A DNA stretch of 29,507 bases. Source: JBHEKP01 sp041859375. GTDB taxonomy: Bacteria > Hydrogenedentota > Hydrogenedentia > Hydrogenedentales > CAITNO01. A program made the translations under genes and the position numbers. Positions 17,046 through 25,943 of the stretch are shown here, piece by piece (position 1 is the first letter of the stretch; each line of letters starts with the position of its first letter). The notes under the pieces are model-generated. The model was not told where the DNA came from, ran no database searches, and saw only the letters and a list, made by a program, of their open reading frames with translations. The stretch covers positions 1-29,507 of the forward strand of contig JBHEKP010000261.1 of the NCBI GenBank assembly GCA_041859375.1. The letters are read 5' to 3'.

Positions 17046-18539
17046 CTATTTGAGGATTTTGCGGCCTTCCGAGGACTTGATGCCGGAGATGATGCGCTGG
17101 AAACCCTCCTCGTTGGAGCAGGCGCTCATGGCCTCCTCCTTGGTGACGATGCCCTTCTGGAAGAGTTCCACGGCGTACTGGTCGAAGCTGCGCATGTCAC
17201 TGTCCACCTCGATGATGCCCCACAGGATGTCCAGCTCGCCCTCCAGGATGGCGTCGCGCACGATGGGTTTGCCGCCGAGGAGGATTTCCACCGCCGGGAC
17301 GCGCCCGCCGCCGATGCGCTTGAGCAGGCGCTGGCAGACCACCCCCTGCAGGGTGTAGGCGATTTCCTGGCGGATCAGGTCGCGCTCCGACTGGGGGAAG
17401 TAGCTGATCATGCGGTTGATGGTGTCCACCGACGTGGTGGTGTGCAGGGTGCTGAACACCAGGTGGCCCGTTTCTGCGGCGCTCAGACCGGCGCGGATCG
17501 TGTCGATATCCCGCATTTCGCCCACCAGAATCACATCCGGGTCCTCGCGCAGCGCGCCGCGCAGGGCGTTGGCGAAGGAGTGGGTGTCGCGCCCCACCTG
17601 CCGCTGGGAGATGATGCTCTTCTTGTCGGTGTACACGTATTCGATGGGGTCCTCAACCGTGATGATGTGGCACCGGCGGTGCTCGTTGATGAAGTCGATC
17701 ATCGCGGCCAGGGTGGTTGACTTGCCGGAACCGGTCACGCCGCAGACCAGGAAAAGGCCGCGGTGCTTGTTGCAGACGCTTGCCACGACATCCGGAATGT
17801 TGAGCGACTTGAAGGGCAGCGGCGATTCGGGGATGAGGCGGATGGCCAGCGCCATGGCGCCCTGCTTCATGTAGCCCGAGCACCGCAGGTAACCCGTGCC
17901 CGCGGCGTGGTACTGGAAGCTGGATTCTCGCTCGGTTTCGAGCAGGCGAATCTCGTCCTGGCCGCCGAGCTGGGTGACGAAATGGCGCATGTCCTCCGCG
18001 GTGATGAGGGGCGTGTTTTCGAGGGCGACGAGGTCGTTGTCCACGCGGATGAAGGGGCGGTTGCCCGCGCGCAGATGGAGGTCGGAGGCCTTGCGGCGCT
18101 TCATTTCCTCAATCAGGATGTTGATGTTGAACCCGGAGGCAATGTAGGACTCCACGGTCAGGTCCCAGGTCTGCGCGCGCAGCGACCGCAGGCAGAAGTG
18201 CTCCACCAGCGTGTCCAGGGGCATGAGCATGGGCAGCTGCCGCCACTCAAAGGGGGGCACGGTCAGCTTCACCACGCCGTCCTCGAGCTTGATGCGCCCG
18301 TTGATGCGCGTGGCGGCCATCCCCTTGTCGAGTTCCTCCTGGGTCACCCCCTCCTTGGCGGAAAAAATAATCCGCATCTGGTCGATGCGGTTGGAAAGGT
18401 CTGCGCCCTTGGTGATGATGGTGCAGAGGTCAGTGGTGAACTTTACCTCTTCGGGGAGGCCGGTGGCCCGGATAACCTCGGCCAAACCAGTTCGGAATAT
18501 GTCAATCAGCGTGCTGGTGGACTGGCTTCCAATGTACAT
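17046..18539 (-). CDS. pilT: PilT/GspE-family ATPase with N-terminal extension
   Basis: This 497-residue cytoplasmic ATPase resembles the retraction motor of type IV pili. The motor part starts at about residue 140: ASDLHLR (151-157), Walker A GVTGSGKST (267-275), Asp box VEDPIEYV, Walker B DVILVGEMRD (335-344) and His box HLVFSTLHT (359-367). PilT proteins are usually about 350 residues. Here residues 1-140 form an extra domain (including an RIIFSAKEGVTQEELDKG segment) that I cannot assign. The C-terminus has the PilT-like AVELFQKGIVTKEEAM and SNEEGFQRIISG segments. The ATG at 18539 has AAGGCGGA upstream and a strong promoter about 90 bases further. The pseudopilin at 13935 is the only other pilus-type protein in the window, so pairing them is speculative. 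It could instead serve a type II secretion-like system. Confidence 0.88.
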   Translation of the reverse strand: MYIGSQSTSTLIDIFRTGLAEVIRATGLPEEVKFTTDLCTIITKGADLSNRIDQMRIIFSAKEGVTQEELDKGMAATRINGRIKLEDGVVKLTVPPFEWRQLPMLMPLDTLVEHFCLRSLRAQTWDLTVESYIASGFNINILIEEMKRRKASDLHLRAGNRPFIRVDNDLVALENTPLITAEDMRHFVTQLGGQDEIRLLETERESSFQYHAAGTGYLRCSGYMKQGAMALAIRLIPESPLPFKSLNIPDVVASVCNKHRGLFLVCGVTGSGKSTTLAAMIDFINEHRRCHIITVEDPIEYVYTDKKSIISQRQVGRDTHSFANALRGALREDPDVILVGEMRDIDTIRAGLSAAETGHLVFSTLHTTTSVDTINRMISYFPQSERDLIRQEIAYTLQGVVCQRLLKRIGGGRVPAVEILLGGKPIVRDAILEGELDILWGIIEVDSDMRSFDQYAVELFQKGIVTKEEAMSACSNEEGFQRIISGIKSSEGRKILK

Positions 18540-18627
18540 AAAAAATCCGCCTTCATAAAAATCCGCAAGAATATTTTCAACACAGCCACCTTGGGGGGCG
18601 TGTTCGGGGGCATGTCACAAGGCTCGC

Positions 18628-18657
18628 ATCCTAGCACGGTCCGCGCGCGCAAGTCAA
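18628..18657 (-). promoter_or_regulatory. Strong sigma-70-type promoter for the pilT-like gene
   Basis: On the minus strand, TTGACT (18657-18652), an 18-bp spacer and TAGGAT (18633-18628) each match consensus at five of six bases. The leader to the ATG at 18539 would be about 80 bases. Confidence 0.65.
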
Positions 18658-18746
18658 TGCGCGGCGCGGGGTTGTGTATTGACTTTAATGCGAATTCTTG
18701 AAAGGACGGGGCGCGCCGGGTGGCGGACGGGGAGTGTGAAAAGTGT

Positions 18747-18775
18747 TTTCTAAACTGCGGCAGGTATGGTATCCT
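18747..18775 (+). promoter_or_regulatory. Candidate promoter of lipoprotein gene 1 (TTTCTA-17-TATCCT)
   Basis: TTTCTA (18747-18752) and TATCCT (18770-18775) are separated by exactly 17 bases, with GG before the -10. The same arrangement recurs upstream of lipoprotein gene 2 (19487) and of icd (minus, 21485), which strengthens the call although each site alone is a weak sigma-70 match. Confidence 0.5.
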
Positions 18776-18848
18776 TTTTTGCGCCGGTGAGATGAGCCGG
18801 TGGAAAAAATGCATGCAGCGGGATTTGGCCAACACAGGAGGTGTCAGC

Positions 18849-19415
18849 ATGAGAAAAAAAGGGTGGATACTGGCCGGTTTGACGGCGTGTCTTGTCCTGG
18901 TGGCCGGTTGCGCCGGGGCGCCGGGCGACGGCACCGGGCTCGAGGGGGTATGGGCGGGCACCCTGCAGACCCTGTTTGACCTGGCCGGGGTGAAACTGCC
19001 GATTCCAGTCGCCCCCGAGGCGAAGGTGACCTTTGACGACGGCACCCTGACCATTGCCACGAATCCGGACATTCCGGTGATTGGCTGGATGTTCAAGCTG
19101 GTCGTGGACGGCACCTACACGAAGGACAACTCCACCAGCCTGAGCAAGATGACAATGGTCCTTGGCAAGGCGAGCGTCAAGCTCCTCTTCATCAAGATTC
19201 CGGTGGCTGATCTGAAGCTGACCACCCAGGCCATTTACACGATTGTGAACAAAAACACCCTGTATTTCATCCCGGGATGGGACAAGGCCCCCGAAGCGCT
19301 GCGCACCTTCTTTGAGGGTTCGCCCGGAAACGTGCCCTGGGAGGGCGGCTCCATCATGATCAACGGGCAGCAGGTTCAGGTCCCCGCCTCCCTGAAACTT
19401 GACCGGGTGAAGTAG
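18849..19415 (+). CDS. Small lipoprotein of unknown family, paralogue 1
   Basis: This 188-residue protein begins with a lipoprotein signal (MRKKG, hydrophobic core, lipobox VAGC with Cys21). The mature part opens with GLEGVWAGTL and contains TFDDGTLTIATNPDIPVIGW, then MFKLVVDGTY and, near the end, an NVPWEGGSIMINGQ segment. The E-G-x-W start and the VDGTY strand suggest a small beta-sandwich or lipocalin-like domain, as seen in many 'EGTW' lipoproteins, but I cannot name a family. It is clearly homologous to the next gene. AGGAGG lies 7 bases before the ATG; the in-frame ATGs upstream lack a ribosome site. It has its own promoter and terminator. Function is unknown; it should sit in a membrane facing the periplasm or the exterior. 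Confidence 0.85.
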   Translation: MRKKGWILAGLTACLVLVAGCAGAPGDGTGLEGVWAGTLQTLFDLAGVKLPIPVAPEAKVTFDDGTLTIATNPDIPVIGWMFKLVVDGTYTKDNSTSLSKMTMVLGKASVKLLFIKIPVADLKLTTQAIYTIVNKNTLYFIPGWDKAPEALRTFFEGSPGNVPWEGGSIMINGQQVQVPASLKLDRVK

Positions 19416-19438
19416 TTCCCGGCCGGATTTTACCTTTC

Positions 19439-19475
19439 AGCCGCCCCGTGTTTTTTGCCGGGGCGGCTTTTTTTT
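19439..19475 (+). terminator. Rho-independent terminator of lipoprotein gene 1
   Basis: AGCCGCCCC (19439-19447) pairs with GGGGCGGCT (19460-19468), followed by a run of eight T residues ending at 19475. It lies 24 bases after the stop codon. Confidence 0.9.
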
Positions 19476-19486
19476 GCCCGGGGGAC

Positions 19487-19515
19487 TTTCGAAAACACGC
19501 CGGATGTGGTATCTT
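19487..19515 (+). promoter_or_regulatory. Candidate promoter of lipoprotein gene 2 (TTTCGA-17-TATCTT)
   Basis: TTTCGA (19487-19492) and TATCTT (19510-19515) have a 17-base spacer ending in GTGG. It begins only 12 bases after the previous terminator, so the two lipoprotein genes appear to be separate transcription units with matching promoters. Confidence 0.5.
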
Positions 19516-19563
19516 CACCCTGAGACCGCCGGTTGCGGACAACATGAGGAAAGGAAGGCTGGC

Positions 19564-20091
19564 ATGAAAAAACGGTTTTTGGCGCCGGTTCTGCTCGCGG
19601 CCATGCTGGGTCTGGCGGGCTGCGGCGGCGGGGAGGGCATCGAGGGCACCTGGCGGGTGAGCCTGGGAAAGGACATCATCGAGGGGGTTTCAATCAACGG
19701 CAGTTTCGGGGTGCGCGCCGAATACAAGTTCAAGGACGGGAACCTCTCCATCACAACGCGACCGGACATTCCGGTGGCCGGGTGGTTCTTCAAGGTGGTC
19801 ATTGACGGCACCTACCGGACGGACGACACGGGCAATCCGCAGTTTCTTTACATGACCCGGAACAAGGTGTCGCTGAAACTGGGGCTGTTCAAGGTCACCC
19901 TGGACCGGATCATTTCAGAGCGCACCTACCTGTACAAGATTGAGGGGGACTCGCTCTACCTGCTGCGCTATGACAAGCTGGGCGAGGAGGAGCGGCAGGC
20001 CTACCAGCGGCAGCCGGAGCTGATTCCCTGGGATGAAATCACCGGTTTGTCCGCCATTTTTGAGGGTTCCATGCAGATGGAGCGCCGTTAG
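19564..20091 (+). CDS. Small lipoprotein of unknown family, paralogue 2
   Basis: This 175-residue protein has a lipoprotein signal (MKKRF, hydrophobic core, lipobox LAGC with Cys20). It shares the plan of its neighbour: GIEGTWRVSLG near the mature start, FKDGNLSITTRPDIPVAGW aligned with the neighbour's DGTLTIATNPDIPVIGW, then FKVVIDGTY aligned with FKLVVDGTY, and a late IPWDEITG segment aligned with VPWEGGS. The pair therefore arose by tandem duplication followed by clear divergence. AGGAAGG precedes the ATG, and a strong terminator follows the stop. I do not recognise a function. The sequence pattern suggests a small beta-rich ligand-binding or stress-type lipoprotein, which is inference only. 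Confidence 0.85.
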   Translation: MKKRFLAPVLLAAMLGLAGCGGGEGIEGTWRVSLGKDIIEGVSINGSFGVRAEYKFKDGNLSITTRPDIPVAGWFFKVVIDGTYRTDDTGNPQFLYMTRNKVSLKLGLFKVTLDRIISERTYLYKIEGDSLYLLRYDKLGEEERQAYQRQPELIPWDEITGLSAIFEGSMQMERR

Positions 20092-20095
20092 CCGC

Positions 20096-20143
20096 TAAAA
20101 ACAACCGCCGCCCCGGTTTGTCCGGGGCGGCGGTTTTCGTTTT
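20096..20143. terminator. Bidirectional terminator between lipoprotein gene 2 and icd
   Basis: A perfect 12-bp stem, CCGCCGCCCCGG (20105-20116) with CCGGGGCGGCGG (20122-20133), has a 5-base loop. TTTTCGTTTT follows on the plus strand, and TTGTTTTT follows on the minus strand, so both convergent transcripts can stop here. Confidence 0.88.
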
Positions 20144-20154
20144 ATGTGGGGGGG

Positions 20155-21396
<1,242 letters not shown>

Positions 21397-21456
21397 GATA
21401 GTAAGGTCCTTTCCGCCCAAGCCCCTCCGTGGGGCCTGTTTTTCATGTGGGAGGGA

Positions 21457-21485
21457 ATGATACCACGCGGCCCCGCCCGGGGAAA
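21457..21485 (-). promoter_or_regulatory. Candidate promoter of icd (TTTCCC-17-TATCAT)
   Basis: On the minus strand, TTTCCC (21485-21480), a 17-base spacer ending GTGG, and TATCAT (21462-21457) repeat the arrangement found upstream of both lipoprotein genes. The leader of about 55 bases contains a small GCCCC/GGGGC hairpin (21421-21435) and the AAAGGACC ribosome site. Confidence 0.5.
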
Positions 21486-21551
21486 ACACCCCGTCCTGCA
21501 ACGCCACGGAGGCGCGAATGGTTTCTTTTTTCAACGACGAACCGGGCCGGT

Positions 21552-23138
21552 TTATTTCTCCGGCAGGGTGACGGGCCGCAGCTCCTTGATGTGCGGCACG
21601 GCGCGGACCTTGTCCAGCACCTCCGCGGAGAGGGGCTGGTCCAGGTTCAGCACGGTCAGCGCCGAGCCGTCCTTGCTGTCCCGGGCGAGCATGAGGTTGG
21701 CGATGTTCACGCCCGCCTCGCCGATGGCCGTGCACATGCGCCCGATCACCAGCGGCCTGTCGTCGTTCAGCGTCACGAGCATGTTGCCCACGGGCACGGC
21801 GTCCACGCGCATGCCGTTGACGGTGCAGATGCGCGGGTCGTTCCGGTTGAAGAGGGTGCCGCGGACGTTCTGCGTCTCCTCGTCCGTCTTCACGGTCACG
21901 CTGATTTCAAAGGCGTAGGAGGTGTTCGCGGGGCTGCGCTTCTCGTTGATTTCGATGCCCCGGTCGTTGAGCTGGCCCGGCGCGCTCACCATGTTCACCG
22001 TTTCCACCATCGGCGTGAGGAAGCCGGTGATCACCGCCGTGGTGATGGGGTAGGTGTCGCCCACGCCCATGTCGCCGATGTATTCCACCTCGAGCGACTG
22101 GGGGCGGCCCTTGGCGTACTGCGACTGGAACAGGCCCAGGCGCTCCGCCAGGAACAGCAGCGGCTGGAGGGCCCGGCGCGTCTCGCTGTCCAGGCTGGGC
22201 ACGTTCACGGCGTTCACAATCGCGCCGGTCTTCAGGTAGTCCGACATCTGCCGCGCCACGTCGATGGCCACGGTAAGCTGGGCCTCGTCGGTGGACGCCG
22301 CCAGGTGCGGGGTCATGACGATGTTCTCCAGGGCGGTGAAGGGGTTGTTCTCGAAGGGCTCCGACGTGTACACGTCCAGCGCCGCCCCGGCGATCACGCC
22401 CTGCGCCAGCGCCCCGGCCAGATCCTGCTCGTTCACGATGCCGCCGCGCGCGCAGTTGATGATGCGGCAGTTGGGCTTCATCCGCCTCATCTCGGCCATG
22501 GTGAACATGTTCATGGTCTTTTCCGACTTCGGCGCGTGGATGGTGATGAAGTCCGAGCGCTCGATGATCTCGTCGATGGACACCAGCTCCACCCCCATCG
22601 CCTCCGCCTTCAGCGGGCTCAGGATCGGGTCAAAGGCGAGCACCTTCATCTCGAAGGCCTTCGCCCGCTTCGCCACCGCGCCGCCGATGCGGCCCATGCC
22701 CACCACACCCAGCGTCTTGCCGAAAAGCTCCGCGCCCATGAAGGCCTTCCGGTCCCAGCGGCCCGCGGCCATCGAGGCGTGCGCCTTCGGGATGTTGCGG
22801 CACAGCGCCAGCATCAGCGCGAAGGCGTGCTCGCACGTGGAAATCGTGTTTCCCCCCGGCGTGTTCATCACCACGATGCCCCGCTTCGTGGCCGCGTCCT
22901 TGTCGATGTTGTCCGTGCCCACCCCGGCCCGGCCGATCACCTTCAGCCGCGTGGACCCCGCCAGCGCCTCCGCCGTCACCTTCGTCGCGCTGCGCACCAC
23001 CAGGCCGTCGTAGTCATTGATGATCGCCGCCAGCTCCGCCGGCTTCTGCGGCGGCTTCACGTCAACCTCGAAACCCTCCGCACGGAAAATGTCCACACCC
23101 TCCGCGCTCAAATTGTCCAGCACAAGCACTCGCTGCAT
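21552..23138 (-). CDS. serA: D-3-phosphoglycerate dehydrogenase (long form with ACT domain)
   Basis: This 528-residue cytoplasmic enzyme oxidises 3-phosphoglycerate, the first committed step of serine synthesis. The catalytic and NAD-binding domains occupy about 1-315: VVRSATKV, GRAGVGTDNID, the nucleotide loop GVVGMGRIGGAVA, NCARGGIVNEQDL with the substrate Arg, and TPHLAASTDEAQ with the catalytic His. A further region follows (about 316-450), the intervening domain of the long bacterial form. The C-terminal ACT domain (from about 455; NMLVTLNDDRPLVIGRM) often binds serine for feedback control. I chose the ATG at 23138 because GGAGG lies 8 bases upstream; a TTG two codons earlier is too close to that site. 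A strong promoter and a long structured leader precede it. Confidence 0.95.
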   Translation of the reverse strand: MQRVLVLDNLSAEGVDIFRAEGFEVDVKPPQKPAELAAIINDYDGLVVRSATKVTAEALAGSTRLKVIGRAGVGTDNIDKDAATKRGIVVMNTPGGNTISTCEHAFALMLALCRNIPKAHASMAAGRWDRKAFMGAELFGKTLGVVGMGRIGGAVAKRAKAFEMKVLAFDPILSPLKAEAMGVELVSIDEIIERSDFITIHAPKSEKTMNMFTMAEMRRMKPNCRIINCARGGIVNEQDLAGALAQGVIAGAALDVYTSEPFENNPFTALENIVMTPHLAASTDEAQLTVAIDVARQMSDYLKTGAIVNAVNVPSLDSETRRALQPLLFLAERLGLFQSQYAKGRPQSLEVEYIGDMGVGDTYPITTAVITGFLTPMVETVNMVSAPGQLNDRGIEINEKRSPANTSYAFEISVTVKTDEETQNVRGTLFNRNDPRICTVNGMRVDAVPVGNMLVTLNDDRPLVIGRMCTAIGEAGVNIANLMLARDSKDGSALTVLNLDQPLSAEVLDKVRAVPHIKELRPVTLPEK

Positions 23139-23164
23139 GGTCAAATCCTCCGGGGGGAAATGCG

Positions 23165-23211
23165 GCCGCGTTCAAATGCGGCACGGGCGGTTGCACCTTT
23201 TGCAGCCGCCC
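23165..23211 (-). promoter_or_regulatory. Two hairpins in the serA leader
   Basis: The first hairpin in transcript order is an 11-bp stem, 23211-23201 with 23195-23185 (one G-T wobble), with a 5-base loop. The second is a 5-bp stem GCCGC/GCGGC (23182-23178 with 23169-23165). Neither has a T-run. They lie between the promoter and the GGAGG ribosome site. Confidence 0.5.
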
Positions 23212-23303
23212 CCCGCGTGTTCCGCCGGTGCTTCGCGCCCCGCCGTTTCCGGCCAAAACCGCGCGAAAATACACCTGCGGCGCTCCGATTCCGCCCATGC
23301 CCA

Positions 23304-23333
23304 ATAATAAAGGAAAAACTTCTCGATTGTCAA
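23304..23333 (-). promoter_or_regulatory. Strong promoter for serA
   Basis: On the minus strand a perfect TTGACA (23333-23328), an 18-bp spacer and TATTAT (23309-23304) predict a start near 23297 and a leader of about 160 bases. The rest of the 400-base serA to secreted-protein gap (23334-23538) holds only a weak plus-strand candidate, TTGAAC (23406-23411) with TAGTGT (23430-23435), which could serve the gene at 23539. Confidence 0.65.
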
Positions 23334-23538
23334 ACACCCGCTTTGCGGGGGGGCGGGGACCGGGCGGGGGCCGTTTTTTAACGCGATTGCCCGGAGAAAA
23401 AGGCCTTGAACGCCAACTTCCAGACCGGGTAGTGTACAAGGCAGTTGAATCATCCGGGGCGCTTCGCCCCGACCAACGCCAGACCCGTCACGCGGTGGCC
23501 GTCACCCCCGACTGGCATGAAGAAAGGATGTTCAGACA

Positions 23539-24960
23539 ATGAAGGCATGGGACAGGCAGTGCGGCGTGTGCGGCATCGCCGGAGTATTGGCCATGGTTGC
23601 CTCCGTGCAGGCGGTGGGTCTGCCGCAAATGCCCTCCGGCCCGGCGGGTGCGGGAAAATTCGGCGCCTATTACACCACGCTGGGCTATGACCAGGCGTGG
23701 GATGAGCAGTGGCGCGTCGGCGAACACGCCGACGTGGTGGTCCGCTTTGACACGGGCGGGCACAGATTCGTTTTCTGGCGCGGCACAAGCTATATCCCCT
23801 GCTGGGTGACGGACACTGGGATATGGTACACGAACGAATTCGTGGAACGGAGGGGGGGCGACTCGCCGAACACCCGGGGGTGCTGCGAACCGATGTCTGA
23901 CAAACAGTGCCGGTACTCCCACGTGCGCATCATTGAAAACACCGCGGCCAGGGTGGTGGTGCATTGGCGGTACGCGCCGGTGGATGTGTGCTATGAGCAT
24001 CCGTTTGCCGACCCCGACACGGGATGGAGCGACTGGGTTGACGAGTATTACTGCATCTATCCGGACGCCGTCGGCGTCCGCAAGGTCACGCTGCACACTT
24101 CCGCGCCGGAGAAATGGTCCGAATGGCATGAGGCCATTGTCCTGAACCAGCCGGGCACCATGCCGGAGGACAATATTGAGCTGGGCGCGCTGTCCCTGGC
24201 CAACATGGAAGGCAAGAGCCGGACCTATGCGTGGACCGCGGAGGGCGCGCCGCGGTTTGACAGGGATTTGCGCGACGCGAACATCCTGCTGGTGAATCTC
24301 AAGGCTGCGCGAAAGCCCTTCGCGGTTGTTCCCCCTGTGGAGAAGGCGTCCGGGCCGGTCATCACGCCATATCCGGGGCATGGAAAGGGGTCTTTCTTCA
24401 ATTTCTGGAATCACTGGCCCGTGTCGCAGGCCGCCTCGGACACGACCCTGGCCGAAACGGCGGACAGGCCGTCGCATACCTCACTGGCGCACATCGGGCA
24501 TGGCGGTGAAGGCTGCTGGAGTCTCCATGCCCGCGGCAAGGACCGGCTTGCGCGGATAATGCTGCACGGGATGACGGATTTGGACGCGGCGGCGCTGACG
24601 CCGCTGGCGAAGTCATGGGCTGACGCCCCGCGGTTGACGCTGTCGGGCGAAGGCTACAGCGCCGAAGGCTATGACGCCTCCGAGCGTGCCTATAGGCTGA
24701 AAAAAGTGTCGGAGACCGACAGCCCCCTTTCATTCAGCATTCTGGCGGATCCGGATCATCCGCTCGTCAATCCCGCATTTGTGATCGAAAACTGGGGAGA
24801 CACAGACACGGCCCCGGTGGTCACACTGAACGGGGAAACGGTTCCGCCGGGGCCTTCCCTGCGCCACGGTAGCCGCTCGACGCTCATGGGTGCCGATCTG
24901 ATTGTGTGGATGGAGAAGGAGGCGACCGGTAAAGTGGATGTCTCGATCAGCCGGAAATAG
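23539..24960 (+). CDS. Secreted protein of unknown family
   Basis: I do not recognise a characterised family in this 473-residue protein. Residues 1-25 are a signal peptide ending in ASVQA. The mature N-terminal half is rich in aromatic and beta-strand-like sequence: FGAYYTTLGYDQAW, VVRFDTGGHRFVFWRGTSYI, IWYTNEFVERRG, a Cys-containing stretch CCEPMSDKQC (about 115-124), RVVVHWRYAPVD and SDWVDEYYCIYPDAVG. This resembles large beta-sandwich carbohydrate-binding or lyase-like proteins, but that is only an impression. The C-terminal part (from about 340) looks like a second beta-rich module, with FVIENWGDTD and VVTLNGETVPPG. AAAGGA lies about 10 bases before the ATG. The gene stands alone, divergent from serA, and would act in the periplasm or outside the cell. 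Confidence 0.78.
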   Translation: MKAWDRQCGVCGIAGVLAMVASVQAVGLPQMPSGPAGAGKFGAYYTTLGYDQAWDEQWRVGEHADVVVRFDTGGHRFVFWRGTSYIPCWVTDTGIWYTNEFVERRGGDSPNTRGCCEPMSDKQCRYSHVRIIENTAARVVVHWRYAPVDVCYEHPFADPDTGWSDWVDEYYCIYPDAVGVRKVTLHTSAPEKWSEWHEAIVLNQPGTMPEDNIELGALSLANMEGKSRTYAWTAEGAPRFDRDLRDANILLVNLKAARKPFAVVPPVEKASGPVITPYPGHGKGSFFNFWNHWPVSQAASDTTLAETADRPSHTSLAHIGHGGEGCWSLHARGKDRLARIMLHGMTDLDAAALTPLAKSWADAPRLTLSGEGYSAEGYDASERAYRLKKVSETDSPLSFSILADPDHPLVNPAFVIENWGDTDTAPVVTLNGETVPPGPSLRHGSRSTLMGADLIVWMEKEATGKVDVSISRK

Positions 24961-24982
24961 TCCGGGGTTTGTGGAATACTAC

Positions 24983-25013
24983 GAATGGGGCCTGCCGCTT
25001 CGCGGGCCCATTC
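24983..25013. other. Hairpin between convergent genes, no T-run
   Basis: GAATGGG (24983-24989) pairs with CCCATTC (25007-25013), and inner CC/GG pairs extend the stem past a one-base bulge. It lies in the 106-base gap after the secreted-protein stop and beyond the 3' end of the ICL/PEP-mutase family gene. Without a T-run on either side it may only stabilise mRNA ends. Confidence 0.4.
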
Positions 25014-25066
25014 CAGCGGCGTGAAAAGGGAAATATTCGCGTTAACCCAATATGGGAAAACCCTCC

Positions 25067-25933
25067 CTACTTCGTCTCTTCCGATGGCTTTGACGACGCC
25101 AAACTCTTCAGAATCGCCATATCTGACAGGACCATTTCCCTTGCCAACAGGTCATCGAACCGACTGGTTTCCTTGACCGACCGCATGACATCAAGAAGGA
25201 TCTTGACGGAACTCAGGATGGCAATGGTGGGCAGGCTGACTCGGGCAATCCCGAGTTCGCAGCAGTCCATTATCGAGAACTTTGTGATGTTGTAGGGCAA
25301 GCCTGCGGCTACGCTGATAGGGCCGTGGACTTCACGGGCAAACAACCGAAGTTCGTCCAGTGTCGTGATGTTTGTGATGAAGCACAACGTGGCTCCTGCT
25401 TCCAAATACCGATTGGCACGTTCTATTGCAATAGCCTGACCCTTTTGTCTGTCACTGCAAGATGAGAGTGCGTCTGTCCGAGCGTTGAGCACGAAGTCGG
25501 GGTTGCCTGCCTCACCGGCCGCATCCATGACGCATCGGATCTTCTCCAGCATCTGGGATTCGGTTATGACTTTCTCTTCCCCCCCGCCACGAAGATTCTG
25601 GTCTTCAATGTTCACGCCCGCCACGCCAATTTCCAGATATTTCCTGATGTTGGCCTTAAGAATATTGCCGTCGCCAAACCCGTCCTCACCGTCCGCCATC
25701 ACGGGAAGGTCCACGGCCTTGACAATCCGCCTTGTTTTTTCGATGTTTTCCCCGAAAGAAACGTCTGTTTCCTGCGGATAACAGTACGAGATTGCGAAGC
25801 TGTGTCCCGAACACTGGACCGCGTCGAAGCCCGCCTGCTCGATGATTCTCGCAGAGATTGCGTCATATGCATCCGGCATGACCAGGGTCTGTTCAGCCTG
25901 AATGAGTTCACGAAGGCGCTGGCTCCTGTTCAT
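25067..25933 (-). CDS. Isocitrate lyase / PEP mutase superfamily protein
   Basis: This 288-residue TIM-barrel enzyme belongs to a superfamily that makes or breaks C-C or C-P bonds next to a carboxylate, using Mg. Visible landmarks are LVMPDAYDAISARIIEQAGF (residues 17-36), CSGHSFAISY, the metal loop PVMADGEDGFGDG with Asp81 and Asp84, VNIEDQ (108-112) and FVLNARTDAL. True PEP mutases carry an EDK..K.NS loop and isocitrate lyases a KKCGH loop. Neither is present, and the EDQNLRGGGEEK loop instead resembles the broad group often annotated as oxaloacetate decarboxylase or carboxyphosphonoenolpyruvate mutase-like, so the substrate is open. GGAGGAG precedes the ATG. It lies 10 bases downstream of the ArsM-like gene and is almost certainly cotranscribed with it. 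Codon use and base composition are less GC-rich than in the housekeeping genes upstream. Confidence 0.88.
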   Translation of the reverse strand: MNRSQRLRELIQAEQTLVMPDAYDAISARIIEQAGFDAVQCSGHSFAISYCYPQETDVSFGENIEKTRRIVKAVDLPVMADGEDGFGDGNILKANIRKYLEIGVAGVNIEDQNLRGGGEEKVITESQMLEKIRCVMDAAGEAGNPDFVLNARTDALSSCSDRQKGQAIAIERANRYLEAGATLCFITNITTLDELRLFAREVHGPISVAAGLPYNITKFSIMDCCELGIARVSLPTIAILSSVKILLDVMRSVKETSRFDDLLAREMVLSDMAILKSLASSKPSEETK

Positions 25934-25943
25934 GACACTCCTC

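Noticed and set aside
21538..21554. Palindrome AACCGG-G-CCGGTT at the 3' end of serA as a terminator
   Set aside because: The loop would be a single base and no T-run follows on the minus strand.
21429..23381. Plus-strand open frame of 650 codons opposite serA
   Set aside because: It is a shadow of serA with composition typical of reverse-complement coding; there is no ribosome site or family motif.
25067..25933. Assignment as a true phosphoenolpyruvate mutase or isocitrate lyase
   Set aside because: The EDK..K.NS loop of PEP mutase and the KKCGH loop of isocitrate lyase are both absent; only the superfamily can be supported.
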